From positions 1 through 35,716 of the forward strand of contig JAEUJI010000353.1 of NCBI GenBank assembly GCA_016794805.1: 35,716 bases of DNA. Direction: 5' to 3'. The notes under the pieces were generated by a model. The model had not been told where the DNA came from. It searched no databases and saw only the letters and a list, made by a program, of their open reading frames with translations. The first letter of the stretch is position 1. Each line of letters begins with the position of its first letter. Positions 7,401 through 19,365 of the stretch are shown here, in pieces. The DNA comes from Gemmatimonadota bacterium (GTDB lineage Bacteria > Gemmatimonadota > Gemmatimonadetes > Gemmatimonadales > GWC2-71-9). Position numbers and translations under genes: made by a program.

Positions 7401-9298
7401 AACAGGTCCCCCTGCTCCTTGAGCAGGGTCGCCTCGCCGCTCTGGTCCCCGGCGGCGCGGTACACTGCCGCCGCGCTGTCGTAGTAGGCCAGCGCGCGGC
7501 GCGGGTCGCCGCTGTCGCGGTAGAGCCCGGCGAGCTTGCTCAGCGAATAGGCCTCGCCGGTGCGGCTCCCGGCGCGGCGGCGGAGACTCACCGCCTCCTG
7601 GTGCGCCGCGATCGCGTCGGGGTACTTCCCGATGTTCCACCAGGCCTGCGCCGCCGCCGAACGGGCGTAGCCGGCGTCGTCCAGCTCGCCGGTCTGGAGG
7701 TGCAGCGTGTAGGCGCTGTCCCACAGGGCGATGGCCTCGGCCTTCCGCCCCAGCATCGAGGTGTGGTAGCCGATATTGTCGAGCTGGTCCGCCACCCCTT
7801 CCGGGTTGGCGAGGTCGCGGTGGTACTGGAGGTTGGCCCGGTAGATCTCGATGGCGCGGGCGTGGTCTCCCTGCTTGCCCAGGATGCCGGCGATCCGGCC
7901 GCGGGCGTCGGCCTGATGGGTGGGACCCTGCTCGGTGTTGGAGCGGCCGTACACCTGCACCGCCTCCTCGAAGGCGGTACGGGCCTCGTCCCACCGGCCC
8001 AGTTTCTCGAGCACGTTGCCCCGGCCAAAGAGCGAATGCCCCAGGCTGGCGAACAGCGGGCCGGCCTCGTCCCCCGCCACCAGCAGGCGCTTGGCGGCGA
8101 TGGCGGAGTCGTGGATGGCGAGCGCCACGGCGTAGTTGCCGCGCTCGGTCTCGATCCCCGCGATGCGCGACAGCGAGAAACTGGCCCCCTGGGCCTCGCC
8201 GGTGCGCTCGAACAGCGCCGCCGCCTCCCGCAGGGTGACCAGCGCGGCGTCGTTGCGCGCCGCCTTCTCCTCCAGCTGCGCCCGCTGGAACAGCGCCCAG
8301 GCCCGGGCCGCCGGATCGTCGAGCTGCGCCGCCGCCTCCAGCACCAGCTGGTTGAGCCGGGTCGCGTCCTCCACCCGGCCCGCGTCGCTCCAGGTGGAGG
8401 TGGTATTGTTCCACGCCGTGGCAAAGGCATCCTTGAACTGCTTCGTGTGCTCCGCCAGCAGCTGGCGCCGCCGCTCCGGGCCGCTCACCAGCAGGGTGTC
8501 GCGCAGCTCGTCGTCGCCGAAGGGCCCGTCGTTCAGCACCCAGGTGGCGAAGGTCTCGTCCACCCGCCACCGGCTGCCCATGTACTTGCCCGGGTACGAC
8601 CGCACGAACCGCAGGAAGGCGAGCAGGTCTCCCGGCGTCGCGGCCAGCATGACCTGCATCACCGAGCGGCCCCGGTAGCGGCCGCCCTTGAGCGGGGCGC
8701 CGAGGCTGCTGGTGCTGTCGTAGTCGTCCTGGAGCAGGTTCGCCGTTTCCCGGACGCTGGCCAGCAGGGAATCGAGCACCACCCGCTCGAGCGAATCGCC
8801 GTCGAATCGCAGGATGGCCCGGCGCGGGGTGAGCTCCTGGCGCGAGGTCCCGAGGAATTCGATGCGGAGCCGCAGCAGGTCGCTCAGCAGTCCGGCGCGG
8901 GGGGGCCGGGGGACGCGGCTCCCCAGCGCCACCAGGTCTCCCTCACGGAGCCGGCCGGCGGGGTCCGCCGGCCGCGCCAGCCGCACCACGACGGTGCTCG
9001 AGTCGCGGTCGGCGGTCAGCACCTCCGCCTGGCCCAGGTAGTCGTCCCCGTTCCGCGTGCTGTCCCCGCTGGTCCAGCGCGCCCGCGCCGTGCCGCGGCT
9101 GCCGGGGTAGAGCCCGTCGTCCCGGCCCCCGGCCACCCGGACCAGCGTGCTGTCCCCCCGCTGGCCGAGCAGCGCCGCGACGGGGTAATAGAGGATCCGG
9201 GTTTCGAGCTGACCGGACTGGGCGCGCACCCCCGTCGGGAGGGCGGCGGCCAGCAGCGACAGGGCGAGCGTGAAGATCCTGCGGTGCATCGAGCGCAT
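4496..9298 (-). CDS. exported TPR-CHAT protein (caspase-like clan CD protease or pseudo-protease), 1600 aa
   Basis: The protein opens with a signal peptide (MRSMHRRIFTLALSLLAAAL, then PTGVRAQS). About 280 residues without clear repeats follow, then a long array of tetratricopeptide repeats (about residues 300-1130, recognisable by recurring A..Y..AL....R units), a coiled linker, and a C-terminal CHAT domain. The CHAT catalytic pair is intact: His in HFATHG (about H1462) and Cys in LSACNT (about C1511). The conserved tail block ASLWPVDD and a WGAWVLVGDW ending are also present. CHAT proteases are caspase relatives activated through their TPR or partner domains, and some act in TPR-CHAT effector systems. 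Here the signal peptide argues for a periplasmic or surface location. A TTG-initiated extension to 9340 is open, but the signal sequence fits the ATG at 9298 (or 9289). It is divergent from a second caspase-fold gene. Confidence 0.88.
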   Translation of the reverse strand: MRSMHRRIFTLALSLLAAALPTGVRAQSGQLETRILYYPVAALLGQRGDSTLVRVAGGRDDGLYPGSRGTARARWTSGDSTRNGDDYLGQAEVLTADRDSSTVVVRLARPADPAGRLREGDLVALGSRVPRPPRAGLLSDLLRLRIEFLGTSRQELTPRRAILRFDGDSLERVVLDSLLASVRETANLLQDDYDSTSSLGAPLKGGRYRGRSVMQVMLAATPGDLLAFLRFVRSYPGKYMGSRWRVDETFATWVLNDGPFGDDELRDTLLVSGPERRRQLLAEHTKQFKDAFATAWNNTTSTWSDAGRVEDATRLNQLVLEAAAQLDDPAARAWALFQRAQLEEKAARNDAALVTLREAAALFERTGEAQGASFSLSRIAGIETERGNYAVALAIHDSAIAAKRLLVAGDEAGPLFASLGHSLFGRGNVLEKLGRWDEARTAFEEAVQVYGRSNTEQGPTHQADARGRIAGILGKQGDHARAIEIYRANLQYHRDLANPEGVADQLDNIGYHTSMLGRKAEAIALWDSAYTLHLQTGELDDAGYARSAAAQAWWNIGKYPDAIAAHQEAVSLRRRAGSRTGEAYSLSKLAGLYRDSGDPRRALAYYDSAAAVYRAAGDQSGEATLLKEQGDLFRTQEDYPRALAAYRQSLAITRRIGATAETGATLYQVGDVHYFAERYDSATAAYTEALALQRQSGDRRAQVLSVASLGLAAEKLGRPGSADSLYREAGTLLATLDDPGLGAWMAALVGRRFRARNQGDSALASYTRARELYRSVDDRQNEAEQELRLGEILADRGRFAEARARYDAALAAATRDNRRTQQASALVGISWVELMTGNYGPALEAAERSRTLSESVQNAWGMGSAYNLMGSVLNSRGRYTEALGWYQRADSVFATLNSASARSSPANNIGTIYFWQGDYARALPQFEAAVRLLDAAGPEGVDPDARSTYVGNIGEVHYEERRYPEAERALTDALGIAAAAGLVRLEASHLTVLAKVALAQANLPLVRQRLAGADSLARRAGLRSQLAEIATVRGKAERTAGDLPAAGLSLTEAVEVARAVGSTKLLWEPLFELALVRKAEGDTTAALALLEQSATVMEELRGQVAGGEAAQKLFASGEVQGRVYEELVALLVRHNQVERALAVLEQSLNEELRSKFRGLDITFADRQKAALLAEEERRKARLDGVTQQLTVARSAPDSARNSEQIQALERTRTVAEQEYLGFVNQMVRDQPELKNHTRVNLRDLRTTKRDLPRDVALLSYLPGQRELYIFAVTSDTLVAKVVPLPRDSLDRMVRLLVALARNPAANFATVQRIGAAGQAAAGRPEGDVRQQAALLYQQLIAPVLGEIGSRKRLAIIPSGSLYYVPFQILAPTADSAATPLGAERTVFYVTELSVPAARRGPRPALRLAAFGNADNTLPSAEREVLDLKRLYPASTVFLRAEATEGKAKLLPASFTAVHFATHGNLDYENFDNSFLTLAPGTDGVEDGKLTLKEVWSLNGFDRRQLVVLSACNTAVADEQVAGWPNSPATAFLDVGVPTVVASLWPVDDAATATLITAFYRNLRTMDTAEALRQAQLALRANPKYAHPYYWGAWVLVGDWR

Positions 9299-9482
9299 GG
9301 CGGTCCGGGGAGGACGTGGGTTCCGGCGTGAGGCTGGCAAGGCTGCTGCAGAACGCGGACCGTCCCTCCGGTCGCACGCGCTCCATAGATTACAGTGTCG
9401 TCACCTGCCGCCGGTCGTGCAAGTTGAGCCCGGTGGCGCATACTCTCGCCCGAGACCACCCCGGCCCCGAGCCTTCCTGATA
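9299..9482. promoter_or_regulatory. divergent intergenic region between TPR-CHAT and caspase genes
   Basis: These 184 bp must hold the promoters of both divergent genes. I see an AT-richer patch around 9387-9396 (tagattacag) that could supply a -10 on either strand, but no convincing -35/-10 pair at normal spacing. No long inverted repeat is present, only a 5-bp GACCG/CGGTC pair near 9359-9374. Confidence 0.35.
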
Positions 9483-11579
9483 ATGATGCCTTCTCCGCTG
9501 GCGCACCTGTCCCTGGTGGGCGCCCTCCTGCTGGCGCCGCTCCCCGGCGCGACCGGCTTCCAGTCGCCTTCTCCCCCTGGATCCCCCGCGCCCGACAGCG
9601 GCCGGAAGCTCGCCCTGATCATCGCCATCGCCCGCTACCCGCGCGCCAGCGGCTACACCCGGCTCCACTCCGACAACGATGTCCCCCTGATCCGGGCCGC
9701 GCTCCAGCGCCAGGGGTTCGACTCGACCGCCATCCGGCTCCTCGCCGACGCCCAGGCCACCCGCGCCGGGATCCTCGCCGCCCTCGACACGCTGGTGGCC
9801 GACGCCCGGCCGGGCGACGTCGTGGTGATTCACTACAGCGGGCACGGCCACCAGGTCACCGACGACAACGGCGATGAACTGGACGGCCTGGACGAGGTGC
9901 TGGTCCCCATTGATGCCCGGGCCGACGTGGACCCCGCCACCTACCGCGGGGAGCTGCACGTGCGCGACGACGAACTCGAGCCGCGGCTGCAGGCGCTCCG
10001 GGCCAGGGTGGCCGGCGGCGGCAATGTGGTGGTCTTCATCGACGCCTGCCACTCCGGCTCCGCCACCCGGAGCGCCCTCCCGGTCCGCGGCGGGCTGCCG
10101 CCCATCGGGAAGCCGGCCCGGACCGCCACCCGGGGCAGCGCCGACGGGAGCGACTGGATCCGGCCCGCCGCGGCCACCCGCGGCGGCGAGGCCACGGCTG
10201 GGGGACTCGCGCCGATGGTGATCTTTTCCGCCGCCCGGCAGGACCAGCTCGCGAGCGAGGTGGAGCTCAAGGACCAGGACCTGACCGCCGGCTCGCTCTC
10301 CGTCGGGCTGGCGCGGGTGCTCGCCACCCTCGACGCCGCCGGGGGCACCGCGACCTACCGCGCGGTCTTCGACCGGCTCAAGGGGTGGATGCAGGGGGAG
10401 GTGCCGCTGCAGACGCCCCAGCTCGAGGGCGACGCCGATGTGGCGCTGTTCAGCGGACGGGCCGTGACCCAGAAGCCGTACGTCCGGGTGGTGGGCGCCG
10501 AGGGGGATTCGCTGCTCCGGCTCGAGGGGGGGAGCCTGGTGGGGCTGCTGCCCGGCACCCGGCTGGCGTTCCACCCCGGCGGCACCGCCGAACCCACGGC
10601 GGGCACCCAGCTGGCGCAGGGCGTGGTGGCCCGCGCCACCGAGGTGGCGGCGCTGGTCCGGCTGGAGGGGGGCGTCTCCCCCGCCCGCGCCGCCGCCAGC
10701 TGGGCCTTCGTGACCGAGTACGCCTTTGCGGAGTTCCGGGTCCGGGTGCGGCTCGATCCCGCGATTCCGCCGGCCCAGCGCCAGGCGCTCGCCGCGGACT
10801 TCGGCCGGAGCGGGGTCATCCAAATTGCCGATTCCCTGGGCGAACTCATGATCCGGCCGGTCGGCGCCGCCACCCGGGGCGGGGCGCCGCTTACGGTGGC
10901 CTGGACCCAGGACACCACGGTGGCGCTGCTCCCGCCGGTGGACGCGACGACGCCGGCGGGCCGGGCCACCCTCACCGAACGGGTCCGCACCCTGGCGCGG
11001 AGTTCGTACCTCAAGCAGGTGGAGATGCAGGATCCGAGGATCCGGGTGCGGATCGAGCTGGTGCCGGCCACCCATCGGTTCGGCGCCGACGGCAGCTGTG
11101 ACGCGCGCCAGTCCGACACCGTCAACGTGCGGGCCCGGCTCACGCCGGGCAGCCAGTGGGTGCTCCGGCCCAACGACGGCTTCTTCCTCCGCTTCGTGAA
11201 CGAGGGCGCCGATCCGGCCTTCATCGCGGTGCTGGACCTGACGCCCGACGGCGAGATCGGCCAGCTCTTTCCCCGCCCGGACCTGAGCGGGGAGGACAAC
11301 CTGCTCCCCCCGGGCGCGCGCTACACCTCGAACATCTGCTTCTACGCCACCGAGCCGTTCGGGGCGGAGGTGCTCAAGCTGTTCGCCACCCGCGCCCGGG
11401 TGGACTTCCAGCCGGTGCTCACCACCCGCGGCCCCACCCGCGGGCCCGGGGCCCATCCGCTGGAGCGGCTGCTGGGCGGGACCTTTGCCGCGACCCGCAC
11501 CGGCACCGCCGCCGCGCCCCAGGGCACCGGGACCACCAGTTCACTCACGCTCCAGGTCGTGCCACCCACGGCGCCCTGA
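9483..11579 (+). CDS. exported metacaspase-like protein (peptidase C14) with DUF4384-like C-terminal domain
   Basis: A 698-aa protein with a signal peptide (LSLVGALLLAPLPGATG). The caspase p20-like domain spans about residues 41-210. The catalytic dyad is visible as His121 in HYSGHGHQ and Cys189 in FIDACHSGS. The acidic DELDGLDEVL stretch after the His matches the basic-P1 pocket region of metacaspases, suggesting cleavage after Arg or Lys. The C-terminal part (about 540-640) has the LRPNDGFFLRFVNEG and AVLDLTPDGEIGQLFP blocks typical of DUF4384, a domain often attached to bacterial caspases and kinases. I choose the double ATG at 9483/9486 because the signal peptide begins there; the open frame upstream lacks any domain. 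It is divergent from the TPR-CHAT gene and ends 9 bp from the convergent acetate kinase gene. Confidence 0.88.
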   Translation: MMPSPLAHLSLVGALLLAPLPGATGFQSPSPPGSPAPDSGRKLALIIAIARYPRASGYTRLHSDNDVPLIRAALQRQGFDSTAIRLLADAQATRAGILAALDTLVADARPGDVVVIHYSGHGHQVTDDNGDELDGLDEVLVPIDARADVDPATYRGELHVRDDELEPRLQALRARVAGGGNVVVFIDACHSGSATRSALPVRGGLPPIGKPARTATRGSADGSDWIRPAAATRGGEATAGGLAPMVIFSAARQDQLASEVELKDQDLTAGSLSVGLARVLATLDAAGGTATYRAVFDRLKGWMQGEVPLQTPQLEGDADVALFSGRAVTQKPYVRVVGAEGDSLLRLEGGSLVGLLPGTRLAFHPGGTAEPTAGTQLAQGVVARATEVAALVRLEGGVSPARAAASWAFVTEYAFAEFRVRVRLDPAIPPAQRQALAADFGRSGVIQIADSLGELMIRPVGAATRGGAPLTVAWTQDTTVALLPPVDATTPAGRATLTERVRTLARSSYLKQVEMQDPRIRVRIELVPATHRFGADGSCDARQSDTVNVRARLTPGSQWVLRPNDGFFLRFVNEGADPAFIAVLDLTPDGEIGQLFPRPDLSGEDNLLPPGARYTSNICFYATEPFGAEVLKLFATRARVDFQPVLTTRGPTRGPGAHPLERLLGGTFAATRTGTAAAPQGTGTTSSLTLQVVPPTAP

Positions 11580-11588
11580 GACACCCCG

Positions 11589-12665
11589 CTACGCGCCACC
11601 GCCGGGGGCGCCGAGCAGCCGCGCCGCTTCCCGCGCAATCAGCTCTTCCTCCCGCGTCGGGATCACCCACGCCTCGAGCCGCGATCCCGCGGCGGAGATG
11701 CGTCCCTCCCGCGTGCCGTCGTGGTCCTCGCCATACGCAAGGCCCGCCCACGCCAAGGGCGTCGCGATCCGCCCGCGGATCAGGCTCGACCCCTCCCCGA
11801 TGCCGCCGGTGAAGATCAGCGCCTGGGCCCGGCCCTCGAGGACCGCGAGGTAGGCCCCCACGTATTTCCGCACCCGGTAGCAGAACAGCTCGAGGGCGAA
11901 GGCCGCGTCGCTGTCGCGGCGCGCGAGCAGCGGCCGGACGTCGCTCTCCCCGGCGAGGGCCTGCAGGCCGGAGCGGCGGTAGAGCAGGTCGGTGAGCGTC
12001 TCCGGGGTGTGCCCGGTCCGCAGCAGGTGCAGCAGCACCCCCGCGTCGATGTCGCCGGGCCGGGTGCCCATCACCAGCCCCTCCAGCACCGAGAGCCCCA
12101 TCGAGGTGTCCACCGACCGGCCGTCCCGGATCGCGGTCGCGGAGGCGCCGTTCCCCAGGTGCAGCACGATCAGCGATGGATTGGCGCGGCCGGTCAGCTC
12201 GACGTACCGCTCCATCACGGAGCGGCAGGACCAGCCGTGGAAGCCGTAGCGGTGCACCGCGGTTTCCGCGGGCACGGCGTAGCGCCGGGCCACGGGGGGC
12301 AGGGTGCGGTGAAAGGCGGTGTCGAACGCGGCCACCACCGGCACCCCGAGGTGCCGGGTGGCGCGGAGGCCGGCGAGGGTCCCCTCGCCGTGCAGCGGGT
12401 TGAGCGGCAGCAGCGACTCGAGTTCGGCGATGACCGCGTCGGTCACCAGCGCCACGTCGCCGAACCGGTCCCCGCCATGCACCCACCGGTGGGCCACCGC
12501 GTCGGGCCGGGCCGGGAGGGTGCCGAGCAGGCGGGTCACCGCCTCGCCGTGGCCGTGGTCGAGCTCCTCCCGCCCCTCGGCCAGGATGCGGAGCGCGTCC
12601 CCGTTCACCCGGACCAGCTTGTACTTGAGCGTGGCGCTGCCTGCGTTGATGACCAGCACGTGCAT
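11589..12665 (-). CDS. ackA: acetate/propionate kinase family
   Basis: A 358-aa ASKHA-fold kinase interconverting acetyl phosphate plus ADP with acetate plus ATP. Diagnostic blocks are VINAGSATLKYKL at the N-terminus, AHRWVHGGDRF (substrate arginine), RYGFHGWS, LHLGNGAS, DTSMGLSVLEGLVMGTRPGDID, FTGGIGEGS and the TREEELIAREA tail with the catalytic glutamate. The length is about 40 residues below the usual 400. One oddity is that the motif normally reading FHGTSHxYV is FHGWSCRSV, so the second histidine is a cysteine. No phosphotransacetylase gene is adjacent. The start ATG has a GGGGGA sequence just upstream. Transcription is divergent from the hybrid histidine kinase gene. Substrate preference (acetate against propionate or butyrate) cannot be decided by eye. 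Confidence 0.9.
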   Translation of the reverse strand: MHVLVINAGSATLKYKLVRVNGDALRILAEGREELDHGHGEAVTRLLGTLPARPDAVAHRWVHGGDRFGDVALVTDAVIAELESLLPLNPLHGEGTLAGLRATRHLGVPVVAAFDTAFHRTLPPVARRYAVPAETAVHRYGFHGWSCRSVMERYVELTGRANPSLIVLHLGNGASATAIRDGRSVDTSMGLSVLEGLVMGTRPGDIDAGVLLHLLRTGHTPETLTDLLYRRSGLQALAGESDVRPLLARRDSDAAFALELFCYRVRKYVGAYLAVLEGRAQALIFTGGIGEGSSLIRGRIATPLAWAGLAYGEDHDGTREGRISAAGSRLEAWVIPTREEELIAREAARLLGAPGGGA

Positions 12666-12700
12666 CGGATCCCCCGGGAGCGGGGGGAAGGATATTCGCC

Positions 12701-12714
12701 CTCGCCCCGGCGAG
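12701..12714. promoter_or_regulatory. palindrome in the ackA / histidine kinase divergent promoter region
   Basis: CTCGCC-CC-GGCGAG is a perfect 6-bp inverted repeat. A TATATCTTA sequence (about 12722-12730) lies just beyond and is the best -10 candidate for the kinase gene, though I find no good -35 at 17 bp. It could be an operator or chance symmetry in GC-rich DNA. Confidence 0.2.
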
Positions 12715-12754
12715 CGAGTGGTATATCTTAGGCCATCCCCCTGCTTCCTGGGCC

Positions 12755-15331
<2,577 letters not shown>

Positions 15332-15341
15332 CTTGCAGCGG

Positions 15342-16181
15342 ATGAGCGATCCCCTGGCGGGCTTCATTGCGCGGACCGCGGCGGCCCGGGAGGCCTATGC
15401 CCTCCCGGTCCAGGCGGCGCAGAAGGCGGAGGAGCTGGCGCACGCCGCCCTCGCCCTGCTGTTCCCCCACTTTGCGCCCACCCGGTGCGCCACCCCGGCG
15501 GAGGTCCGCGGGGAGGTGGACCGGCTCCGGGTGATCCTCGACGCCTTCCTGGTGGCGCAGGGCATGCCCGCCGGGCCGGCCGCGAAGGCGGGGGAACAGT
15601 TCATCGCCGCCCTGCCGGCGCTGCGGGAGGCCATGGAGCGGGATGCCCAGGCCACCTGCGAGGCGGACCCCGCCGCCCACAGCGTGGACGAGGTGATCCT
15701 GGCCTACCCGGGGTTCCGCGCGCTGGCCTGTCACCGGATCGCGCACACCCTCGCGGCCGGCGGGGCGGTCCTCCTGCCGCGGCTGATCTCGGAGTTCGCC
15801 CACCGGGAGACGGGGATCGACATCCATCCCGGCGCCCGCATCGGGCGCTCGCTCGCCATCGATCATGGCACCGGCATCGTGATCGGCGAGACGTCGCTGA
15901 TCGGGGACCGGGTGCGGCTCTACCAGGGCGTCACCCTCGGCGCGCTCAGCGTGCGCAAGGACCTGGCCCGGCAGAAGCGCCACCCCACGATCGAGGACGA
16001 TGTCGTGATCTACGCCAACGCCACCATCCTCGGCGGCGACACGGTCATCGGCGCCGGCAGCGTCATCGGCGGCAACGTCTGGCTGACCCACAGCGTCCCG
16101 CCCGGCTCGGTGGTCACCCACGGCGCCACGATCGAGCGCCCGCGGGTCGCGGATGAGCCGCTGCTGGAGTACAATATCTGA
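15342..16181 (+). CDS. cysE: serine O-acetyltransferase (EpsC-type)
   Basis: A 279-aa left-handed beta-helix acetyltransferase converting L-serine and acetyl-CoA to O-acetylserine, the first step of cysteine synthesis. The helical N-terminal half is followed by hexapeptide repeats and the signature [27 protein letters not shown] and [12 protein letters not shown], where the His and Asp of the active site are visible. The ending EYNI has the C-terminal Ile that in CysE proteins docks into the cysteine synthase active site. The ATG at 15342 (MSDPLAG) is preferred over a TTG 9 nt upstream. The gene sits 27 bp before cysK and just after the hybrid kinase, and the two cysteine enzymes clearly form a functional pair. 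Confidence 0.93.
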   Translation: MSDPLAGFIARTAAAREAYALPVQAAQKAEELAHAALALLFPHFAPTRCATPAEVRGEVDRLRVILDAFLVAQGMPAGPAAKAGEQFIAALPALREAMERDAQATCEADPAAHSVDEVILAYPGFRALACHRIAHTLAAGGAVLLPRLISEFAHRETGIDIHPGARIGRSLAIDHGTGIVIGETSLIGDRVRLYQGVTLGALSVRKDLARQKRHPTIEDDVVIYANATILGGDTVIGAGSVIGGNVWLTHSVPPGSVVTHGATIERPRVADEPLLEYNI

Positions 16182-16208
16182 AATGACGCCCGCCCCGGAG
16201 ATCCGCCC

Positions 16209-17120
<912 letters not shown>

Positions 17121-17132
17121 GGGGAGAGTGGC

Positions 17133-17191
17133 GGTAACGACGGTAGCGACGGTAAACGGTACCGTCGCTACCGTCGCTACCGTCGCTACCG
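17133..17191. terminator. 22-bp hairpin made of 9-bp tandem repeats between convergent cysK and hypE
   Basis: The left arm 17133-17154 and the right arm 17160-17181 are complementary at 21 of 22 positions around a 5-nt AACGG loop. Both arms are built from a 9-bp unit (GGTAGCGAC, or GTCGCTACC on the other strand), and the right side carries a third full copy extending to about 17190. The structure abuts the hypE stop codon (17192-17194) and starts 12 bp after the cysK stop, so it can work as a bidirectional terminator. No U-tract is present. The repetitive build is unusual for a simple terminator. Confidence 0.7.
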
Positions 17192-18250
17192 CTAGCAAAT
17201 CCGCGGCAGCTGATCCCCGGGCAGCAGGTCCACCACCCGGGTGCCGCCGATGCGGGTCTCCAGCACCACATAGCCCGGATGGTCGGTGGTGACCACCCCG
17301 ATCTGCCGCGCGCCGGCGCCGATCGGGTGTCCCCGCAGCGCCTCCAGCGCGGCGGCGGCCTGGTCGGGGGCCACGATCGCGGTCAGCACGCCCTCGTTGG
17401 CCACGTACATCGGGTCCAGCCCGAGGATCTCGCAGGCGGCGCCCACCTCGACCGGGATCGGGATCCGGTCTTCCACCAGCCGCATCCCCACCTTCGACGC
17501 CTGGGCAATCTCGTTGAGCGCGCTGGCGAGCCCGCCGCGGGTCGGATCGCGCAGCACCCGGATGCCATCCCCCGCGGCCGCCTTGAGCCGCTCCACCAGC
17601 GGGACCAGGCTCGCGGTGTCACTGGTGATGGCGCTCTCGAAGGCGAGCCCCTCGCGCGCGGCCATGATGGCCATGCCATGCCGGCCGATCTCGCCGCTCA
17701 CCAGGATGACGTCTCCCGGCCGCGCCCGGGCCGGCCCCGGCCGGAAGGCCGGGTCGAGCAGGCCGAGTCCGGTGGTATTGATGTAGAGCCCATCGGCCTT
17801 GCCCCGCTCCACCACCTTGGTGTCGCCCGCCACGAGCGGCACCCCGACGCTCTGCGCCGCCGCCGCCATGCTGCGGACGATCCGCTCCAGCAGGTCGAGC
17901 GGCAGTCCCTCCTCCAGCACGAACCCGGCGGTCAGGTAGCAGGGACGCGCCCCCATCATGGCGACGTCGTTGACGGTGCCGTGCACCGCCAGCATCCCGA
18001 TGTCCCCGCCGGGGAACTCCAGCGGGCTGACCACGAAGGTGTCGGTGGACAGCACCGCCTCGGCGCCGCCGAGCGGGACCACCGCGCCGTCGCTGAGCTG
18101 GGCCAGGAAGGGATTCCCCAGGTGGGGCAGGAACCGGTCCTTGAGCAGCCGCGCCGAGAGCTTGCCGCCGCTCCCGTGGCCGAGCTGCACCCGCTCCGTG
18201 TCCACCAGCGGCGTCGGGCAGGCGGGGCCGTCGAAACGCACCGTGGTCAT
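17192..18250 (-). CDS. hypE: hydrogenase maturation protein HypE (carbamoyl dehydratase)
   Basis: A 352-aa PurM-like ATPase. HypE takes a carbamoyl group from HypF onto its C-terminal cysteine and dehydrates it to thiocyanate, the source of the CN ligands of the [NiFe] site. The protein ends PRIC, so the essential C-terminal Cys352 is present. Family blocks are [50 protein letters not shown] and [16 protein letters not shown] start at the ATG at 18250 (MTTVRF), which overlaps the hypD stop by 4 bp. It is the last gene of the operon, and its stop codon touches the repeat hairpin. Confidence 0.96.
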   Translation of the reverse strand: MTTVRFDGPACPTPLVDTERVQLGHGSGGKLSARLLKDRFLPHLGNPFLAQLSDGAVVPLGGAEAVLSTDTFVVSPLEFPGGDIGMLAVHGTVNDVAMMGARPCYLTAGFVLEEGLPLDLLERIVRSMAAAAQSVGVPLVAGDTKVVERGKADGLYINTTGLGLLDPAFRPGPARARPGDVILVSGEIGRHGMAIMAAREGLAFESAITSDTASLVPLVERLKAAAGDGIRVLRDPTRGGLASALNEIAQASKVGMRLVEDRIPIPVEVGAACEILGLDPMYVANEGVLTAIVAPDQAAAALEALRGHPIGAGARQIGVVTTDHPGYVVLETRIGGTRVVDLLPGDQLPRIC

Positions 18251-19365
18251 GACGGGACTCCCGTGGGACCGGCCGGGCTCCGGAACCGGGCGTAGTTGTA
18301 GTAGGCGGCGCAGGCCCCCTCGGAGGAGACCATCGGCGCCCCGAGCGGATGCTCGGGGGTGCAGCGGGTGCCGAAGGCGGAGCAGCCGCTGGGCTTGAGC
18401 ATCCCGCGCAGCACCTCGCCGGCCCGGCACTCCGCCGGCTCCTCGGCGTGGATGTCGCCCAGGCCGAAGCGCAGCTCGGCGTCGAAGTCGGCGTACTCCT
18501 CGCGCAGGGTGAGCCCGCTCCCCGGGATGGTCCCGATGCCGCGCCACTGCCGGTCGGCCAGGCGGAAGACTGTCCGCACCAGCTCCTGCGCCGGCGGGGT
18601 GCCGTCCCGCTGCACCGAGCGCACGTACTGGTTCTCGACCTCGTGCCGCCCCTGCTCCAGCTGGGTGACCGCCATCAGCATCCCTTCCAGGATGTCCACC
18701 GGCTCGAAGCCGGTCACGATGATCGGCACCCGGTACTTCGCCGCGATCGGCTCGTACTCCTTCCAGCCCATCACGGCGCAGACGTGCCCCGCCGCCAGGA
18801 ATCCCTGCACCCGGTTGTCGGGGGCGTCGAGGATGGCCGTCATGGCGGGGGGCACCGTGACGTGGGAGACCAGGATGCTGAAGTTGGGCACGTTGAGCTG
18901 CCGGGCCCGCCACACCGCCATGGCGTTGGCCGGCGCCGTGGTCTCGAACCCGACCGCGAAGAACACCACCTGCCGGTCGGGGTTCTTGATGGCCAGTTCC
19001 AGCGCGTCGAGCGGCGAATAGACCACCCGGATGGTGCCGCCCCGGGCCCGCACCTGCAGCAGGTCGCAGGAGGAGCCGGGGACCCGCAGCATGTCGCCGA
19101 AGCTGGTGAAGATCACGTCGGGCCGGGCCGCCAGGGCGAGCGCCTTGTCAATCTGCTCCAGCGGGGTGACGCACACCGGGCAGCCGGGGCCGTGGATCAT
19201 CTCGACCGCCCCCTCCAGCAGCTGGTCGAGTCCCTGCCGCACGATCGTATGGGTCTGGCCGCCGCAGACCTCCATCAGCGTCCAGGGCCGGGTCGCGGTC
19301 TCCTTGATGCGCGCGATGATCCCCCGGGCCACCGCGCCGTCGCGGTACTCGTCGAGGTATTTCAT
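18247..19365 (-). CDS. hypD: hydrogenase maturation protein HypD
   Basis: A 372-aa iron-sulfur protein that, together with HypC, carries the Fe(CN)2CO unit during [NiFe] cofactor assembly. Canonical blocks are [11 protein letters not shown] (Cys of the active-site loop), [33 protein letters not shown], and, in the C-terminal cluster-binding region, CRAGEVLRG and [31 protein letters not shown]. The ATG at 19365 has a strong AGGAGG ribosome-binding site and overlaps hypC by 4 bp; the much longer open frame upstream is an artefact. Nothing is missing from the usual set of cysteines. Confidence 0.96.
   Translation of the reverse strand: MKYLDEYRDGAVARGIIARIKETATRPWTLMEVCGGQTHTIVRQGLDQLLEGAVEMIHGPGCPVCVTPLEQIDKALALAARPDVIFTSFGDMLRVPGSSCDLLQVRARGGTIRVVYSPLDALELAIKNPDRQVVFFAVGFETTAPANAMAVWRARQLNVPNFSILVSHVTVPPAMTAILDAPDNRVQGFLAAGHVCAVMGWKEYEPIAAKYRVPIIVTGFEPVDILEGMLMAVTQLEQGRHEVENQYVRSVQRDGTPPAQELVRTVFRLADRQWRGIGTIPGSGLTLREEYADFDAELRFGLGDIHAEEPAECRAGEVLRGMLKPSGCSAFGTRCTPEHPLGAPMVSSEGACAAYYNYARFRSPAGPTGVPS

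Noticed and set aside
4541-9331. 1596-aa open frame on the plus strand opposite the TPR-CHAT gene
   Set aside because: It is an exact antisense shadow of the TPR-CHAT gene in GC-rich DNA, rich in Arg, Gly, Val and His and without any domain; the minus strand has a signal peptide, TPRs and CHAT motifs.
17133-17191. Possible CRISPR-like array from the 9-bp repeats
   Set aside because: Units are 9 bp, directly adjacent, and without unique spacers; the structure is a hairpin of tandem repeats.
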